From NCBI GenBank assembly GCA_963704815.1, contig CAVPHU010000001.1:992001-1056000 (forward strand): a DNA stretch of 64,000 nucleotides, given 5' to 3'. Below the pieces are notes generated by a model, which was not told where the DNA came from, searched no databases, and worked only from the letters and a program-made list of their open reading frames with translations. Shown here piece after piece: positions 41,397 through 50,325 of the stretch. Numbering within the stretch: the stretch's first letter is position 1; every line of letters starts with the position of its first letter. Origin of the DNA: DATKWD01 sp963704815 (GTDB lineage Bacteria; Actinomycetota; Acidimicrobiia; Acidimicrobiales; Salinilacustritrichaceae). A program made the position numbers and the translations under genes.

Positions 41397-42446
41397 GTGC
41401 GCAGCGCCAAGGACTTCTTCGCCCCCCTCGCCATCGGTGCTCCCGAGCCCGTCCGCGAGATCCCGTTCCGGCCGTCGCGGAACATCCACTTCTTCCCTCC
41501 AGCCGTCGAGAAGATGCGCTCGAAGGTGCCCGACATGGCCGCCCAGTGCGACGTGCTCCTCGGCAACCTCGAAGACGCCGTGCCCGCATCCGACAAGGAA
41601 GCCGCTCGGGCCGGCCTGATCGAGGTCGGCCGAACCGTCGACTTCGGCGACTGCCAGTTCTGGACCCGGGTCAACAGCCTCGACTCGCCGTGGGGCCTCG
41701 ACGACCTGCTCGAGGTCGTCCCGGCGATCGGCGACAAGCTCGACGTCATCATGATCCCGAAGGTCGAAGGCCCTGAGGACATCCACTACGTCGATCGGCT
41801 CGTCGCCCAACTCGAGGCCAAGGCCGGGCTCGACCGGCCGATCCTGCTCCACGCCATCCTCGAGACCGCTCGGGGCGTGGCCAACGTCGAGGAGATCTGC
41901 GCCGCGTCACCCCGGATGCAGGGCTTGTCGCTCGGGCCGGCCGACCTCGCCGCCAACCGGCGCATGAAGACGACCCGCGTCGGCGGCGGCCATCCCGGCT
42001 ACCTCGTTCGCAGCGACCCCACCGGCGACGACCTCGAAGCCGGCCGCATCACGGCCCAACAGGACCTGTGGCACTACACGGTGGCGCGCATGGTCGACGC
42101 CTGCGTGGCCAACGGCATCTACGCTTACTACGGGCCGTTCGGCGACATCCGCGACACCGTCGCCTGCGAGGACCAGTTCCGCAACGCCTACCTGCTCGGC
42201 TGCGTCGGCGCGTGGTCGCTCCACCCCGTCCAGATCGACATCGCCAAGCGGGTGTTCTCGCCACCGGTCGACGACGTCGAACACGCCAAGCGGGTCGTCG
42301 AGGCGATGGGCGACGGCACCGGGGCGGTTCTCCTCGACGGCAAGATGGAGGACGACGCCTCGGTCAAGCAGTGCCTGGTGGTCCTCGACCTCGCGGAACG
42401 CCTCGCCGAGCGCGACCCCGACCTCGCGAAGGAGTACGGACTGTGA
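41397..42446 (+). CDS. HpcH/HpaI-CitE family CoA-ester lyase (malyl-CoA-lyase-like)
   Basis: 349 residues, close to the length of malyl-CoA lyases. Metal and substrate residues are suggested by LLGNLEDAVPASDK, WTRVNSLDS, VIMIPKVEG, ILETARGVANV and GLSLGPADLAA; the C-terminal WSLHPVQIDIAKRVFSP is typical. Such enzymes cleave or form (hydroxy)acyl-CoA esters with glyoxylate or pyruvate chemistry. GTG 41397 lies 7 bases after TACGGT (41384-41389). A second, shorter relative follows at 42656. Confidence 0.85.
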   Translation: MRSAKDFFAPLAIGAPEPVREIPFRPSRNIHFFPPAVEKMRSKVPDMAAQCDVLLGNLEDAVPASDKEAARAGLIEVGRTVDFGDCQFWTRVNSLDSPWGLDDLLEVVPAIGDKLDVIMIPKVEGPEDIHYVDRLVAQLEAKAGLDRPILLHAILETARGVANVEEICAASPRMQGLSLGPADLAANRRMKTTRVGGGHPGYLVRSDPTGDDLEAGRITAQQDLWHYTVARMVDACVANGIYAYYGPFGDIRDTVACEDQFRNAYLLGCVGAWSLHPVQIDIAKRVFSPPVDDVEHAKRVVEAMGDGTGAVLLDGKMEDDASVKQCLVVLDLAERLAERDPDLAKEYGL

Positions 42447-42655
42447 TGCTTCGCCCACTCGGCTCCTTCGTCGCCTCGCTGGGCTGGCCTTCGGCGACCG
42501 CCCTCATCTCCGGTGCTGCTCCGGCTGGCGCCTCCGCAACGTCAACCACAGGAGCGTCCTCGTCATGAGTGATCCGTTCCGTCCGTTCCCCGGCCACGGA
42601 GGCCGCAACTGGCCGACCTCCTCGTGCCTCGTCGACCTCGCAGGGGAGACTTCTC

Positions 42656-43540
42656 ATGACTGATGATCTGCTCCGACCTCGGCGGTCGGTGTTGTACATG
42701 CCGGGCGCCAACGAGCGGGCCCTCGAGAAGGCCAAGGGCCTCGCTGCCGACGCGCTGATCCTCGACCTCGAGGACGCCGTGGCCCCCGACGCCAAGGCTG
42801 AGGCCCGCGACCGTGTGTGTGCAGCCGCAGCTTCAGGTGAGTACGGCAAGCGCGAGATCGCCGTCCGCGCCAACGGGCTCGACACCGAGTGGCACGCTGA
42901 CGACGTCGCTGCCATCGCGGCCGCCGGACCCGACGCCATGGTCGTGCCGAAGATCAACTCGGTCGACGACGTTCGGGCGGTCGAGGCGGCCCTCACGGCG
43001 GGCGGAGCTCCGGAGCAGACGAAGATCTGGGCGATGCTCGAGACGCCGGTTGCCATGCTTCACGCCGAAGAGATCGCCGGCTGTTCCGATCGACTCACCG
43101 TGCTGGTGATGGGGACCAACGATCTCGCCAAGGAGCTCCGAGCCGAACGGGTCGAGAACCGTCAGCCGCTGATGCCCGGGCTCGGGATGTGCCTCCTGGC
43201 CGCCCGGGCCACCGGAAAGGTCATCCTCGACGGCGTCTACAACGACATCAAGAACGCGGACGGATTCCTGGCCGAGTGCCGCCAGGGGCGCGAGATGGGC
43301 TTCGACGGCAAGACCCTCATCCACCCGAGCCAGCTCGACCCGTGCAACGAGGTCTTCGCCCCGTCCGCCGACCAGGTGGGCGAGGCCGAGGCGATCATCG
43401 CCGCGTTCGAGGAGGCCGAGCGCGAAGGGCGTGGGGTCGTGACCGTGAACGGCCGCATGATCGAGAATCTCCACGTCGACGAGGCGCGGCGAACCCTTGC
43501 CCAGGCCGCCGCCATCGCCGAGCTCACGGCCACCCACTGA
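42656..43540 (+). CDS. CitE-type CoA-ester lyase
   Basis: 294 residues. Family signatures are RRSVLYMPGANERAL at the N-terminus, LILDLEDAVAPDAK (metal and CoA), VVPKINSVDD, WAMLETPVAML, VMGTNDLAKELR and GKTLIHPSQLDPCN. CitE-like proteins without CitD/CitF, as here, act as stand-alone lyases or thioesterases (for example on citramalyl- or malyl-CoA). GGGGAGA lies 6 bases before the ATG. It probably shares a pathway with the preceding lyase; the 209 bases between them hold only a doubtful 40-codon frame. Confidence 0.87.
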   Translation: MTDDLLRPRRSVLYMPGANERALEKAKGLAADALILDLEDAVAPDAKAEARDRVCAAAASGEYGKREIAVRANGLDTEWHADDVAAIAAAGPDAMVVPKINSVDDVRAVEAALTAGGAPEQTKIWAMLETPVAMLHAEEIAGCSDRLTVLVMGTNDLAKELRAERVENRQPLMPGLGMCLLAARATGKVILDGVYNDIKNADGFLAECRQGREMGFDGKTLIHPSQLDPCNEVFAPSADQVGEAEAIIAAFEEAEREGRGVVTVNGRMIENLHVDEARRTLAQAAAIAELTATH

Positions 43541-43677
43541 CTCGCCCGGTTCTTCGGTGCTCCCCGGCGTCGTCACGCGACCCGGCGATCTTGTGCCACT
43601 CGCACGACTCGGCCGGTCACCGTATCGTGCAGTAGGTCGCGGCGATCGGCCGCGAGCGCGTCTGACGTGGAGGAACC

Positions 43678-44781
43678 ATGGTCCGCACCCGCTTCGCAGC
43701 ATGTTGTGCCCTCGCTCTCACCCTTGTGTTCACCGACGGAGTGGCGGCGAGCGCCTCCGGTGGTGCAGCGGCGCAGCCTGTGTACGACGAGCTCACGCAC
43801 GACGACGCGACCTCCGGGGACCGCAGGGCAACGGCTGCCGCCGCTTGCCTCGTGGTGAGCTCGGACACGGTGCTGACCGCCGACGTCGACTGCATCGAGA
43901 TCGTCGCCGGCAGTGTCGAGATCGACTTCAACGGCTTCACGGCGTTCGGGTCCGTCTTCGGCGCAGGTCGCGTCACGCTCCGCAACGGGACGGTGAACGG
44001 TGGCGTGGTCGACCTCGGTGCCTACTCCGTGATCGAACAGATGGTGGTCAGGAACGGCACCGGATTCGTCACCGAGCTGGGCCAGGGCAGCGTCGTGACG
44101 CGATCGATCTTCCTCGACAACGGCGTCGCCATCGACGCGTACTGGGGCGGTGCGATCGAGATCAGCGACTCGTGGTTCGTCAACAACTTCTCGGGCGTGT
44201 CGATCCAGAAGGACAATGACACCGTGGTCCGGAACAACTTCTTCGTCGGCAATGAGCAGGCGGTGCGAGTGTGGGACGAGGACTTGTTCGACGCCTCGAA
44301 CTCCCTCATCGACGACAATGACTTCATCCGGAATGGCGTCGGGATCTGGCTCAGAGCCGACAACGACGCCTCGGGCACCCACATCCGCGACAACCGCTTC
44401 ACCGAGAACCGATCTTCCGGAATCGTCGCGACCATCGACTGTCTCATGGAGGACGTCGACACGTGCGCCGGCACAGGAACGGTGATCGAACGGAATGCCT
44501 TCGTCCGGAACGGGTTCGAGCCGATGACGTTTTCGGGCGGGTGGGGCTGGGAGGACCTCCAGGGCGACAACCGCTTCGAGCTCGTGGCCGACGACGGGCT
44601 CACCGTCCGGTCGGCCACGGGCGCGCCCGACGTCACCGTCATGAGAAACCGCAGCAACCGCAACGCCGACCTCGGGATCGACGCGCCCGGCGTCATCGAC
44701 GGCCGACGCAACCTCCGCGGCCGCCACAACGGCAACCCGCTCCAGTGTCTCGGCGTCGTGTGCGGGCCCTCCCGCGGCTGA
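43678..44781 (+). CDS. Secreted right-handed beta-helix protein
   Basis: 367 residues with a signal peptide (FAACCALALTLVFTDGVAAS). The rest shows repeated short strands with N/D-rich turns, such as VTRSIFLDNGVAI, ISDSWFVNNFSGVSI, VVRNNFFVGNEQAVRV and LIDDNDFIRNGVGIWL, the pattern of parallel beta-helix (NosD/pectate-lyase-like) proteins. Likely roles are carbohydrate binding or cleavage outside the cell; no catalytic set is identified. GGAGGAA precedes the ATG. Expressed alone, convergent with the P450 gene. Confidence 0.8.
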   Translation: MVRTRFAACCALALTLVFTDGVAASASGGAAAQPVYDELTHDDATSGDRRATAAAACLVVSSDTVLTADVDCIEIVAGSVEIDFNGFTAFGSVFGAGRVTLRNGTVNGGVVDLGAYSVIEQMVVRNGTGFVTELGQGSVVTRSIFLDNGVAIDAYWGGAIEISDSWFVNNFSGVSIQKDNDTVVRNNFFVGNEQAVRVWDEDLFDASNSLIDDNDFIRNGVGIWLRADNDASGTHIRDNRFTENRSSGIVATIDCLMEDVDTCAGTGTVIERNAFVRNGFEPMTFSGGWGWEDLQGDNRFELVADDGLTVRSATGAPDVTVMRNRSNRNADLGIDAPGVIDGRRNLRGRHNGNPLQCLGVVCGPSRG

Positions 44782-44951
44782 TCGGTCCACCACGTGCCAG
44801 GGGCCGTCTGCGGGCGGCCGATCGTCTGATGGCGGTCCCGCAGTGCTCCCAGCAACGTTGGCGACGCAGATCCGCAACCCGCTTCTCGGCGCGATGCTGA
44901 CCACCCGGCGTCAGCAGCCGACCAAGAAGCAGCGTCGGCAGCGGCGGTTGG

Positions 44952-46217
44952 TCAGGCGCGGACCGGCTCGCTGGGGGTGAACGTCACGGGCAGGTGCTTG
45001 ATGCCGGCGACGAGCGGGACGCCCATGGCGTCGAGCGGCACGGCGTCGCCGGTGACCTCGATGTCGGGGAGGCGGGTGAGGAGCTGGCGGAACGCCACCG
45101 ACAGCTCGCGGCGCGCCAGGTGGGCGCCGAGGCAGAAGTGGGGTCCGGGCCCGCCGAAGCCGACGTGCGGGTTCGGGTCGCGACGCACGTCGAAGGACTC
45201 CGGATCGGCGAACTCGCGCGGGTCGCGGTTGGCGGCTCCGTAGAACAGGACCACCTTGTCGCCCTCGCGGAAGTCGTGGCCCGACAGCGTGAGGTCGTTC
45301 GTCAAGGTCCGTCGCATGAAGGTGACCGGCGATGCGACCCGGACGATCTCGTCGACCGCAGTCGGCGTGACGCCATCGAGGTCGTTCTGCCAGATCTCAC
45401 GCTGTTCGGGGTTCTTCGTGAGCAGGTTCATGCCGTGGCTGATGGCGGTGCGGGTGGTGTCGTTCCCGGCGACGGCCAGCAGGATGAAGAACGGCGCGAT
45501 CTCCTCGGGCGTCAGCATGTCCTCGCCCAGGTCGTTGTGCACCAGCTTCGAGGTGAGGTCGTCGGTGGGGTTCTTGCGGCGGTCGTCGGCGATCTCGTTC
45601 ATCAACGACGTCAGCTCCATGCCCGCTTCGAAGATGGCGGTCATCGGTTCCTTGCCGCCCAGGAACTCCGGGTCGCCCGCGCCGAGAATGATGTTGGTGG
45701 CATCGAGCACGGTGTCGAACTCGCTGCGCGGGATGCCCATCATGTCGCAGATCAGCAGGAGCGGGAACGGCTGCGACAAGGCCTCGACCAGGTCGACCTC
45801 ACCCTGCTCGCAGAAGCCGTCGATGACCTCGGTGCAGATCGTCTCGACCGAATCGAGGACTCCTTGGAGCTGCCGGGGCGTGAACGAACGAGCGACGATG
45901 CCGCGCTGGCGGGCGTGCCGTGGGTCGTCCATGTTGATGAACGATCCGAAGAACTCCAGCGCCTCGGCCGGCATGTCGGGGATCGACACCGCACCCTGGC
46001 CCGAGCAGAAGTCGAGCGGACGGCGGCTGATCTCGACCACCTCGGCGAACCGGGTGACGGCGTAGAACGTCTCGGTCTCGCCCGTCATCGGGTTTTCCCA
46101 CGTGGCCGGCGCGAACGGGCCGGTCTCGCGGATCTCGGCGAATTGCGCCATCCGCTCCTCGAGCGGTTGAAGCCAGAAGGACGGGTCGAGCAGCGGTGCG
46201 CCGGTTTCGGTGGCCAT
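44952..46217 (-). CDS. Cytochrome P450
   Basis: 421 residues. Oxygen-binding I-helix AGNDTTRTAISHG, ExxR in the K-helix (DEIVR), and the heme-cysteine loop FGGPGPHFCLGAHLARREL are all present. This class is soluble and receives electrons from a ferredoxin; a candidate ferredoxin is at 49662. GAGGAGA precedes the ATG at 46217. It is divergent from a TetR gene across a repeat-rich gap, so it is probably under its control. The C-terminal phrase VPLDAMGVPLVAGIKHLPV resembles P450s acting on sterols or terpenoids, as a guess only. Confidence 0.9.
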   Translation of the reverse strand: MATETGAPLLDPSFWLQPLEERMAQFAEIRETGPFAPATWENPMTGETETFYAVTRFAEVVEISRRPLDFCSGQGAVSIPDMPAEALEFFGSFINMDDPRHARQRGIVARSFTPRQLQGVLDSVETICTEVIDGFCEQGEVDLVEALSQPFPLLLICDMMGIPRSEFDTVLDATNIILGAGDPEFLGGKEPMTAIFEAGMELTSLMNEIADDRRKNPTDDLTSKLVHNDLGEDMLTPEEIAPFFILLAVAGNDTTRTAISHGMNLLTKNPEQREIWQNDLDGVTPTAVDEIVRVASPVTFMRRTLTNDLTLSGHDFREGDKVVLFYGAANRDPREFADPESFDVRRDPNPHVGFGGPGPHFCLGAHLARRELSVAFRQLLTRLPDIEVTGDAVPLDAMGVPLVAGIKHLPVTFTPSEPVRA

Positions 46218-46258
46218 GGGTCTCCTCGGGTGACTGGTCCACGCCAACGTAGCGAGTA

Positions 46259-46349
46259 CAACTTCCCGGTCGAGCACCCGCGAACCGCACGCCCCACCGG
46301 GAAGTTGGCCGAGAACCGCACCCACCGCCAGGGAGTTGCCCGAGAACCG
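46259..46349. promoter_or_regulatory. Operator-like inverted and direct repeats between P450 and TetR genes
   Basis: A perfect 12-bp inverted repeat (CAACTTCCCGGT at 46259-46270; its complement at 46296-46307) and a 20-bp direct repeat with 17 matches (46299-46318 and 46330-46349, sharing CCGAGAACCG). The second direct copy overlaps the -35 (TTGCCC, 46336-46341) of a promoter whose -10 is TATGTT (46359-46364; 17-base spacer). Binding by the adjacent TetR protein is likely. Confidence 0.55.
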
Positions 46350-46374
46350 AATGGCGATTATGTTCAGCTCTCGC

Positions 46375-46992
46375 ATGGCACGGAAAGCGGGCGTCACCGC
46401 ATCCGAGACGAAGGAGCGCCTCACCACGGCCGCGGCCAAGGTGTTCGCCGACCAGGGGTACGAGGGCGCCCGCCTGTCCGACATCGCGGCCGAGGCCGGC
46501 CTGTCGACCGGCGCGGTCTACGCCCATTACTCGGGCAAGGCCGATCTCCTCCTGCACGCCATCGCCGACCGGTCGGCCGAAGCCGTCGACCGCACCGTCG
46601 GACACGACCACGACTCGGTCCTCGACACGCTAGAGCGCTCGGGGAGCCACCTCCGGACGCGACGATCCGACCCACTCCTGCTGCTCGAGGGGGCGACCGC
46701 AGGGCGGCGCGAACCTGAGCTCGCTGCCCTGCTCCGCAAGCAGGTGGCCGCCCGGCGCGACGCCCTCGCCGAGCGGGTTCGGTCCGAACAGCACCAGGGC
46801 GACGTCCGCCGCGGCGCACGACCCGACGCCGTCGCCCACCTGTCCGTCCTGCTCGGCCTCGGCTCGCTCGTCGCCGACGCCCTCGAGCTCGAACCGCCGG
46901 CCGACGACGACTGGGACGCCATGATCGCCGGCATGGTGGACTCGATCCGCCGCCCCGCCACCCCCGCCACGTCGGCCACCTCGGCCGCCTGA
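46375..46992 (+). CDS. TetR-family transcriptional regulator
   Basis: 205 residues from ATG 46375; in-frame ATGs at 46351 and 46360 lie within the promoter and are less likely. The N-terminal HTH is typical (TKERLTTAAAKVFADQGYEG, LSDIAAEAGLSTGAVYAHYSGKADLL). The C-terminal ligand domain is not recognised. The -10 box (46359-46364) is only 10 bases upstream, suggesting a very short or absent leader. It is divergent from the P450 and followed 50 bases later by an acyl-CoA dehydrogenase, so it probably controls both. Confidence 0.85.
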   Translation: MARKAGVTASETKERLTTAAAKVFADQGYEGARLSDIAAEAGLSTGAVYAHYSGKADLLLHAIADRSAEAVDRTVGHDHDSVLDTLERSGSHLRTRRSDPLLLLEGATAGRREPELAALLRKQVAARRDALAERVRSEQHQGDVRRGARPDAVAHLSVLLGLGSLVADALELEPPADDDWDAMIAGMVDSIRRPATPATSATSAA

Positions 46993-47042
46993 TCTGACCT
47001 ACCGTTCACCCACCCACCACCCCGCAGGGAGACCTGAAGAAG

Positions 47043-48383
47043 ATGACCGACACCGCAGAGAACACCGAGACCAAGATCGACGACGACACCGTCAGCGAGT
47101 TCAAGAGCTGGCTCGAGAAGAACTGGGACCCCGACCTCACGGTCGGCGAATGGTGGGAGCTCCTCGGTCTCGCCGGCTACTCGTCGCCGAGCCTGCCCAC
47201 CAACGCCTACGGGCACGACCTGCCCCGCAACGACGCCAACGCCATCGCCATCGCGCTGGGCGAACACGGTGCGCTCGGTGCGCCCGGTGGCCTCGGGCTG
47301 ATGCTCGCCGCCCCCACCATCGCCAGCCACGGCACCCAGGAGCAGATCGACCGCTACGTCCGCGACATCGTCACGGGCCAGAAGGCGTGGTGCCAGTTGT
47401 TCAGCGAGCCGGTCGCCGGCTCCGACCTCGCCGGCCTCCAGTCCAAGGCCGTGCAGGACGGCGACGAGTGGATCATCAACGGCCAGAAGGTGTGGACCTC
47501 CGGTGGCCAGATCGCCGACCTCGGCATGCTCATCGCTCGCACCAACAGCGACGTGCCCAAGCACCAGGGCATCAGCTACTTCGCCCTCGACATGCACCAG
47601 GAAGGCGTCGACATCCGTCCGCTCCGCGAGATGACCGGCCGGGCCATGTTCAACGAGGTGTTCATGAGCGACGCCCGCACCCTGAACGACTCGCTCATCG
47701 GTGACCTCAACAACGGCTGGGCCGTGGCCAACACCACCCTCGCCAACGAGCGAGCCAGCCTCGGGTCGGGTGGCGGCCACCAGAGCGGCGGCTCGGCGTC
47801 GCCGGGCACCGTCGTCGGCCACCTCGAGCAGCGCGTCGGCGACTTCGTGGCCGACCCTGCCGCCAAGAAGCGGCGCGGGAGCGGTGGTGGCGGCGGTGTG
47901 TTCGGCGGGGCGTCGAAGATGCTGATGGAGCTGGCCAAGGGCAACGGGAAGATCTCCGACCCGACGATCCGCCAGGACCTCATGAAGCTTCACACGCTCG
48001 CCGAGCTCGGACGCATGAACAACCTCCGGGTCAAGGCGGCCAAGCAGGCCGGCATCACCATCGGTGGCATGCCCAACATCTCGAAGCTCTCGATGAGCGA
48101 GATGATGCGCCTGCAGCGCGATCTCGGGCTGCGCATCGTCGGTCCGGCCGGAACGCTGCACGCCTACGACGGCGGGCAGGAGCGCACGGACATCGACGAG
48201 GCCACCGGCAATCCGTTCCTCGGCATGATCACCGAGATGGCCCTGTTCGCCCAGGCGCCGCCCATCTACGGCGGCACCGACCAGGTGCAGCGCAACATCA
48301 TCGGCGAGCGCGTGCTCGGTCTCCCCAAGGAGCCGAACAACGACAAGACGATGAACTTCAGCGAACTCCCCAAGAACGCCTGA
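47043..48383 (+). CDS. Acyl-CoA dehydrogenase family protein
   Basis: 446 residues. FAD-dependent dehydrogenase with LFSEPVAGSDLAGL, WIINGQKVWTSGGQ, and the C-terminal YGGTDQVQRNIIGERVLGLP. Before the C-terminal helical domain there is an extra segment of about 50 residues that is Gly-rich and basic (GHQSGGSASPG, then KKRRGSGGGGG). GGGAGA lies upstream of the ATG. It follows the TetR gene and probably belongs to the same regulon as the P450. Substrate unknown. Confidence 0.88.
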   Translation: MTDTAENTETKIDDDTVSEFKSWLEKNWDPDLTVGEWWELLGLAGYSSPSLPTNAYGHDLPRNDANAIAIALGEHGALGAPGGLGLMLAAPTIASHGTQEQIDRYVRDIVTGQKAWCQLFSEPVAGSDLAGLQSKAVQDGDEWIINGQKVWTSGGQIADLGMLIARTNSDVPKHQGISYFALDMHQEGVDIRPLREMTGRAMFNEVFMSDARTLNDSLIGDLNNGWAVANTTLANERASLGSGGGHQSGGSASPGTVVGHLEQRVGDFVADPAAKKRRGSGGGGGVFGGASKMLMELAKGNGKISDPTIRQDLMKLHTLAELGRMNNLRVKAAKQAGITIGGMPNISKLSMSEMMRLQRDLGLRIVGPAGTLHAYDGGQERTDIDEATGNPFLGMITEMALFAQAPPIYGGTDQVQRNIIGERVLGLPKEPNNDKTMNFSELPKNA

Positions 48384-48397
48384 TCAACCCCGCCCAA

Positions 48398-48415
48398 CCC
48401 CGCCCAAATGCGGGG
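48398..48415. terminator. GC hairpin between convergent genes
   Basis: A 6-bp stem (CCCCGC / GCGGGG) with loop CCAAAT in the 62-bp gap between the acyl-CoA dehydrogenase and a convergent P450. Flanking CGCCCAACCC repeats add alternative pairings. No T-tract; a bidirectional terminator is possible. Confidence 0.35.
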
Positions 48416-48445
48416 GCATCGAGCTGGTGAGGTGGGGCGGGCTGG

Positions 48446-49660
48446 TCAGGTGGGGAACGTGACCTCGCAGATGCGGGGGCCACGAACCTGACCGCCGGCC
48501 CAGGTCACCGCATCGGGGTCGACGAGTTCGAAGTCGGGAATGCGCTCGAGGAAGGTCTGGAGGGCGACCCGGAGTTCGAGCCGTGCCAGGTTCGACCCGG
48601 CGCACCGGTGGATGCCTGAGCCGAACGCGATGTGACGGTTGCGCTCGCGGTCGAGCACGACCTCGTCGGGGTTCTCGAACACCTCGGGATCGCGGTTGCC
48701 GGCCGGGAACGCCATGATGATCTTGTCGCCCTCCTTGATCGGGCAGCCCTTGAACTCGGTGTCCCGGGTGGCCACGCGGGCCATGGTCACCGGCGAGTAG
48801 GCCCGCAGCAGCTCCTCGATCGCGAGTGGCCACACGTCGGGGTCGTCGCGGAGCTGCTGTCGATGCTCGGGGTGTTGCGCCAGATGCCACAGCGACGAGC
48901 CGATGGCCGACCAGGTGGTATCGATGCCGGCGACCAGCATGAGGTTGCAGACGCCCAGGATGATGTCTTCGGGCACCGGCTCACCGTCGACCTCGGCCTG
49001 CACCATCTCGGTGATGAGATCGTTCTCGCGGGGGTTGGCGCGTCGGTCGTCGACCTGCTCCTTGAAGAACCCGATGAGCGCGGTGCGGGCCTCGATCCGG
49101 ACGTCGCCGTCGGTGAGGCCGAACTCGAGGACGCCCCGCACCCAGCCCACGAACTCGTCGGCCCGCTCGGTGCCCACGCCCAGCATCGTCGCGATGACGC
49201 GGACCGGGATCTGTTGCGCGTAGTCGGTACCGACATCACACCGCCCCGATTCGACGAAGCCGTCGATCAGCGAGTTGCACAGGTCCTTCGTGCCCTGCTC
49301 GTACTGCTTCACCGCGCCGGGCGCGAAGATCGGCAGGATCAGGCGCCGGGTCCAGTTGTGCTCGGGCGGGTCGGAGCTGATCGGTGGTGCCTTGACGTCG
49401 GCGTAGGCCGCCTTGCCCTTGGTCTGGGTCTCGGGACGAGGCGTCACGAGCACGTCGTCGGAGCTGAACAAGTCGATCTCGGCGGCGAAGTCGCGGAGAT
49501 CCTCGTAGCTCGTCGGCATCCACGAACCCTGGTAGCGGTCGGTGTGGGCCACCGGACATGTCTCGCGGATCTCGTCGTACGCCGGGTAGGGGTTCCTCAC
49601 GAACTCGGGGTCGAAGAGGTCGTAGTCCGTCGTGACGTCGATCGGCGCAGTGTCGGTCAC
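48446..49660 (-). CDS. Cytochrome P450
   Basis: 404 residues. I-helix motif AGIDTTWSAIGSSLWHL, ExxR in EELLRAYSP, and the heme loop FGSGIHRCAGSNLARLEL. GTG 49660 has GAGGAA 5 bases upstream and follows the ferredoxin stop codon by a single base, so the two are one transcript and the ferredoxin is its likely electron donor. Different from the other P450 in its heme loop (HRCAGS versus HFCLGA). Confidence 0.92.
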   Translation of the reverse strand: MTDTAPIDVTTDYDLFDPEFVRNPYPAYDEIRETCPVAHTDRYQGSWMPTSYEDLRDFAAEIDLFSSDDVLVTPRPETQTKGKAAYADVKAPPISSDPPEHNWTRRLILPIFAPGAVKQYEQGTKDLCNSLIDGFVESGRCDVGTDYAQQIPVRVIATMLGVGTERADEFVGWVRGVLEFGLTDGDVRIEARTALIGFFKEQVDDRRANPRENDLITEMVQAEVDGEPVPEDIILGVCNLMLVAGIDTTWSAIGSSLWHLAQHPEHRQQLRDDPDVWPLAIEELLRAYSPVTMARVATRDTEFKGCPIKEGDKIIMAFPAGNRDPEVFENPDEVVLDRERNRHIAFGSGIHRCAGSNLARLELRVALQTFLERIPDFELVDPDAVTWAGGQVRGPRICEVTFPT

Positions 49661-49661
49661 G

Positions 49662-49856
49662 TCATTCCTCGATGACGATGGCTTGCTCGGGACAGCTGTT
49701 GACCGCGTTCCGCACCGCGTCTTCCTGGCCTGCCGGGACATCGCCGTCGATCAGCACGACCCCCTGGCCGAGGTCGTCGGCCCCGAACACCTCGGGAGCC
49801 CGGATGGCACACATCTGGTGGCCCTGACAGAGATCGTCGTCGATTCGAACGCGCAT
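49662..49856 (-). CDS. [3Fe-4S]-type ferredoxin of a P450 system
   Basis: 64 residues. The cluster motif is CQGHQMC near residue 10 plus a distal Cys-Pro (NSCPEQAI), the CxxHxxC...CP arrangement of actinobacterial P450 ferredoxins that usually hold a [3Fe-4S] cluster. It is directly upstream of the P450 gene. A ferredoxin reductase is not in the window. Confidence 0.92.
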   Translation of the reverse strand: MRVRIDDDLCQGHQMCAIRAPEVFGADDLGQGVVLIDGDVPAGQEDAVRNAVNSCPEQAIVIEE

Positions 49857-49952
49857 GCATCCCCCTGGAGGTCGTTGGAGACCTCGAACGTACTGCGTCG
49901 CAGCGGATACGCGCCGAACGAACCTGCAGGCGAAATCAGTTGCGGCCGACGC

Positions 49953-50240
49953 TCAGCTGGCGCGGCGGATGACGTCCTGACGGATCTCCTCGACCTCGTC
50001 GTCGTCAAGGATCCCGGCGGCATGCTGAGCGGTCAGCAGTTCGACCGCCTCGAGCAGTTGGTTCGGGTTCAGGCTGCCGGATCCGCGCAGCAGGAAGTCA
50101 GCCTTGCGGTCGGTCGGCGAGCGGTCGTCGTCGTTGCGCGTCGGCTCCTGGCCGAGCTTGGCGGCCCGCTTGGCCTCCTGCTTGGCCTGCCGGGCTCGCT
50201 CCCGCTGAATCTTTGCGAAGGTCGTTCGTTGCGCTGCCAT
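49953..50240 (-). CDS. Small protein of unknown function
   Basis: 95 residues. The N-terminal half is a highly charged helix (FAKIQRERARQAKQEAKRAA); the C-terminal half, LLEAVELLTAQHAAGILDDD, resembles short SHOCT-like helices. GAGGAGAAG lies 6 bases before the ATG. No function assigned. Confidence 0.65.
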   Translation of the reverse strand: MAAQRTTFAKIQRERARQAKQEAKRAAKLGQEPTRNDDDRSPTDRKADFLLRGSGSLNPNQLLEAVELLTAQHAAGILDDDEVEEIRQDVIRRAS

Positions 50241-50325
50241 GAGTCACTTCTCCTCGTTCGAGCCTTCCGAGGCTAGGGAACATGACCCCCCGAACACCAA
50301 GTCGGGCCCATGACAGCATGGGGAC

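Noticed and set aside
42448..42568. 40-codon open frame between the two CoA-ester lyase genes
   Set aside because: Ser/Ala-rich, low-complexity translation with no ribosome-binding site; probably untranslated spacer.
44782..44951. Possible RNA gene or terminator in the gap before the first P450
   Set aside because: No stable hairpin with T-tract, tRNA-like cloverleaf or coding frame could be supported.
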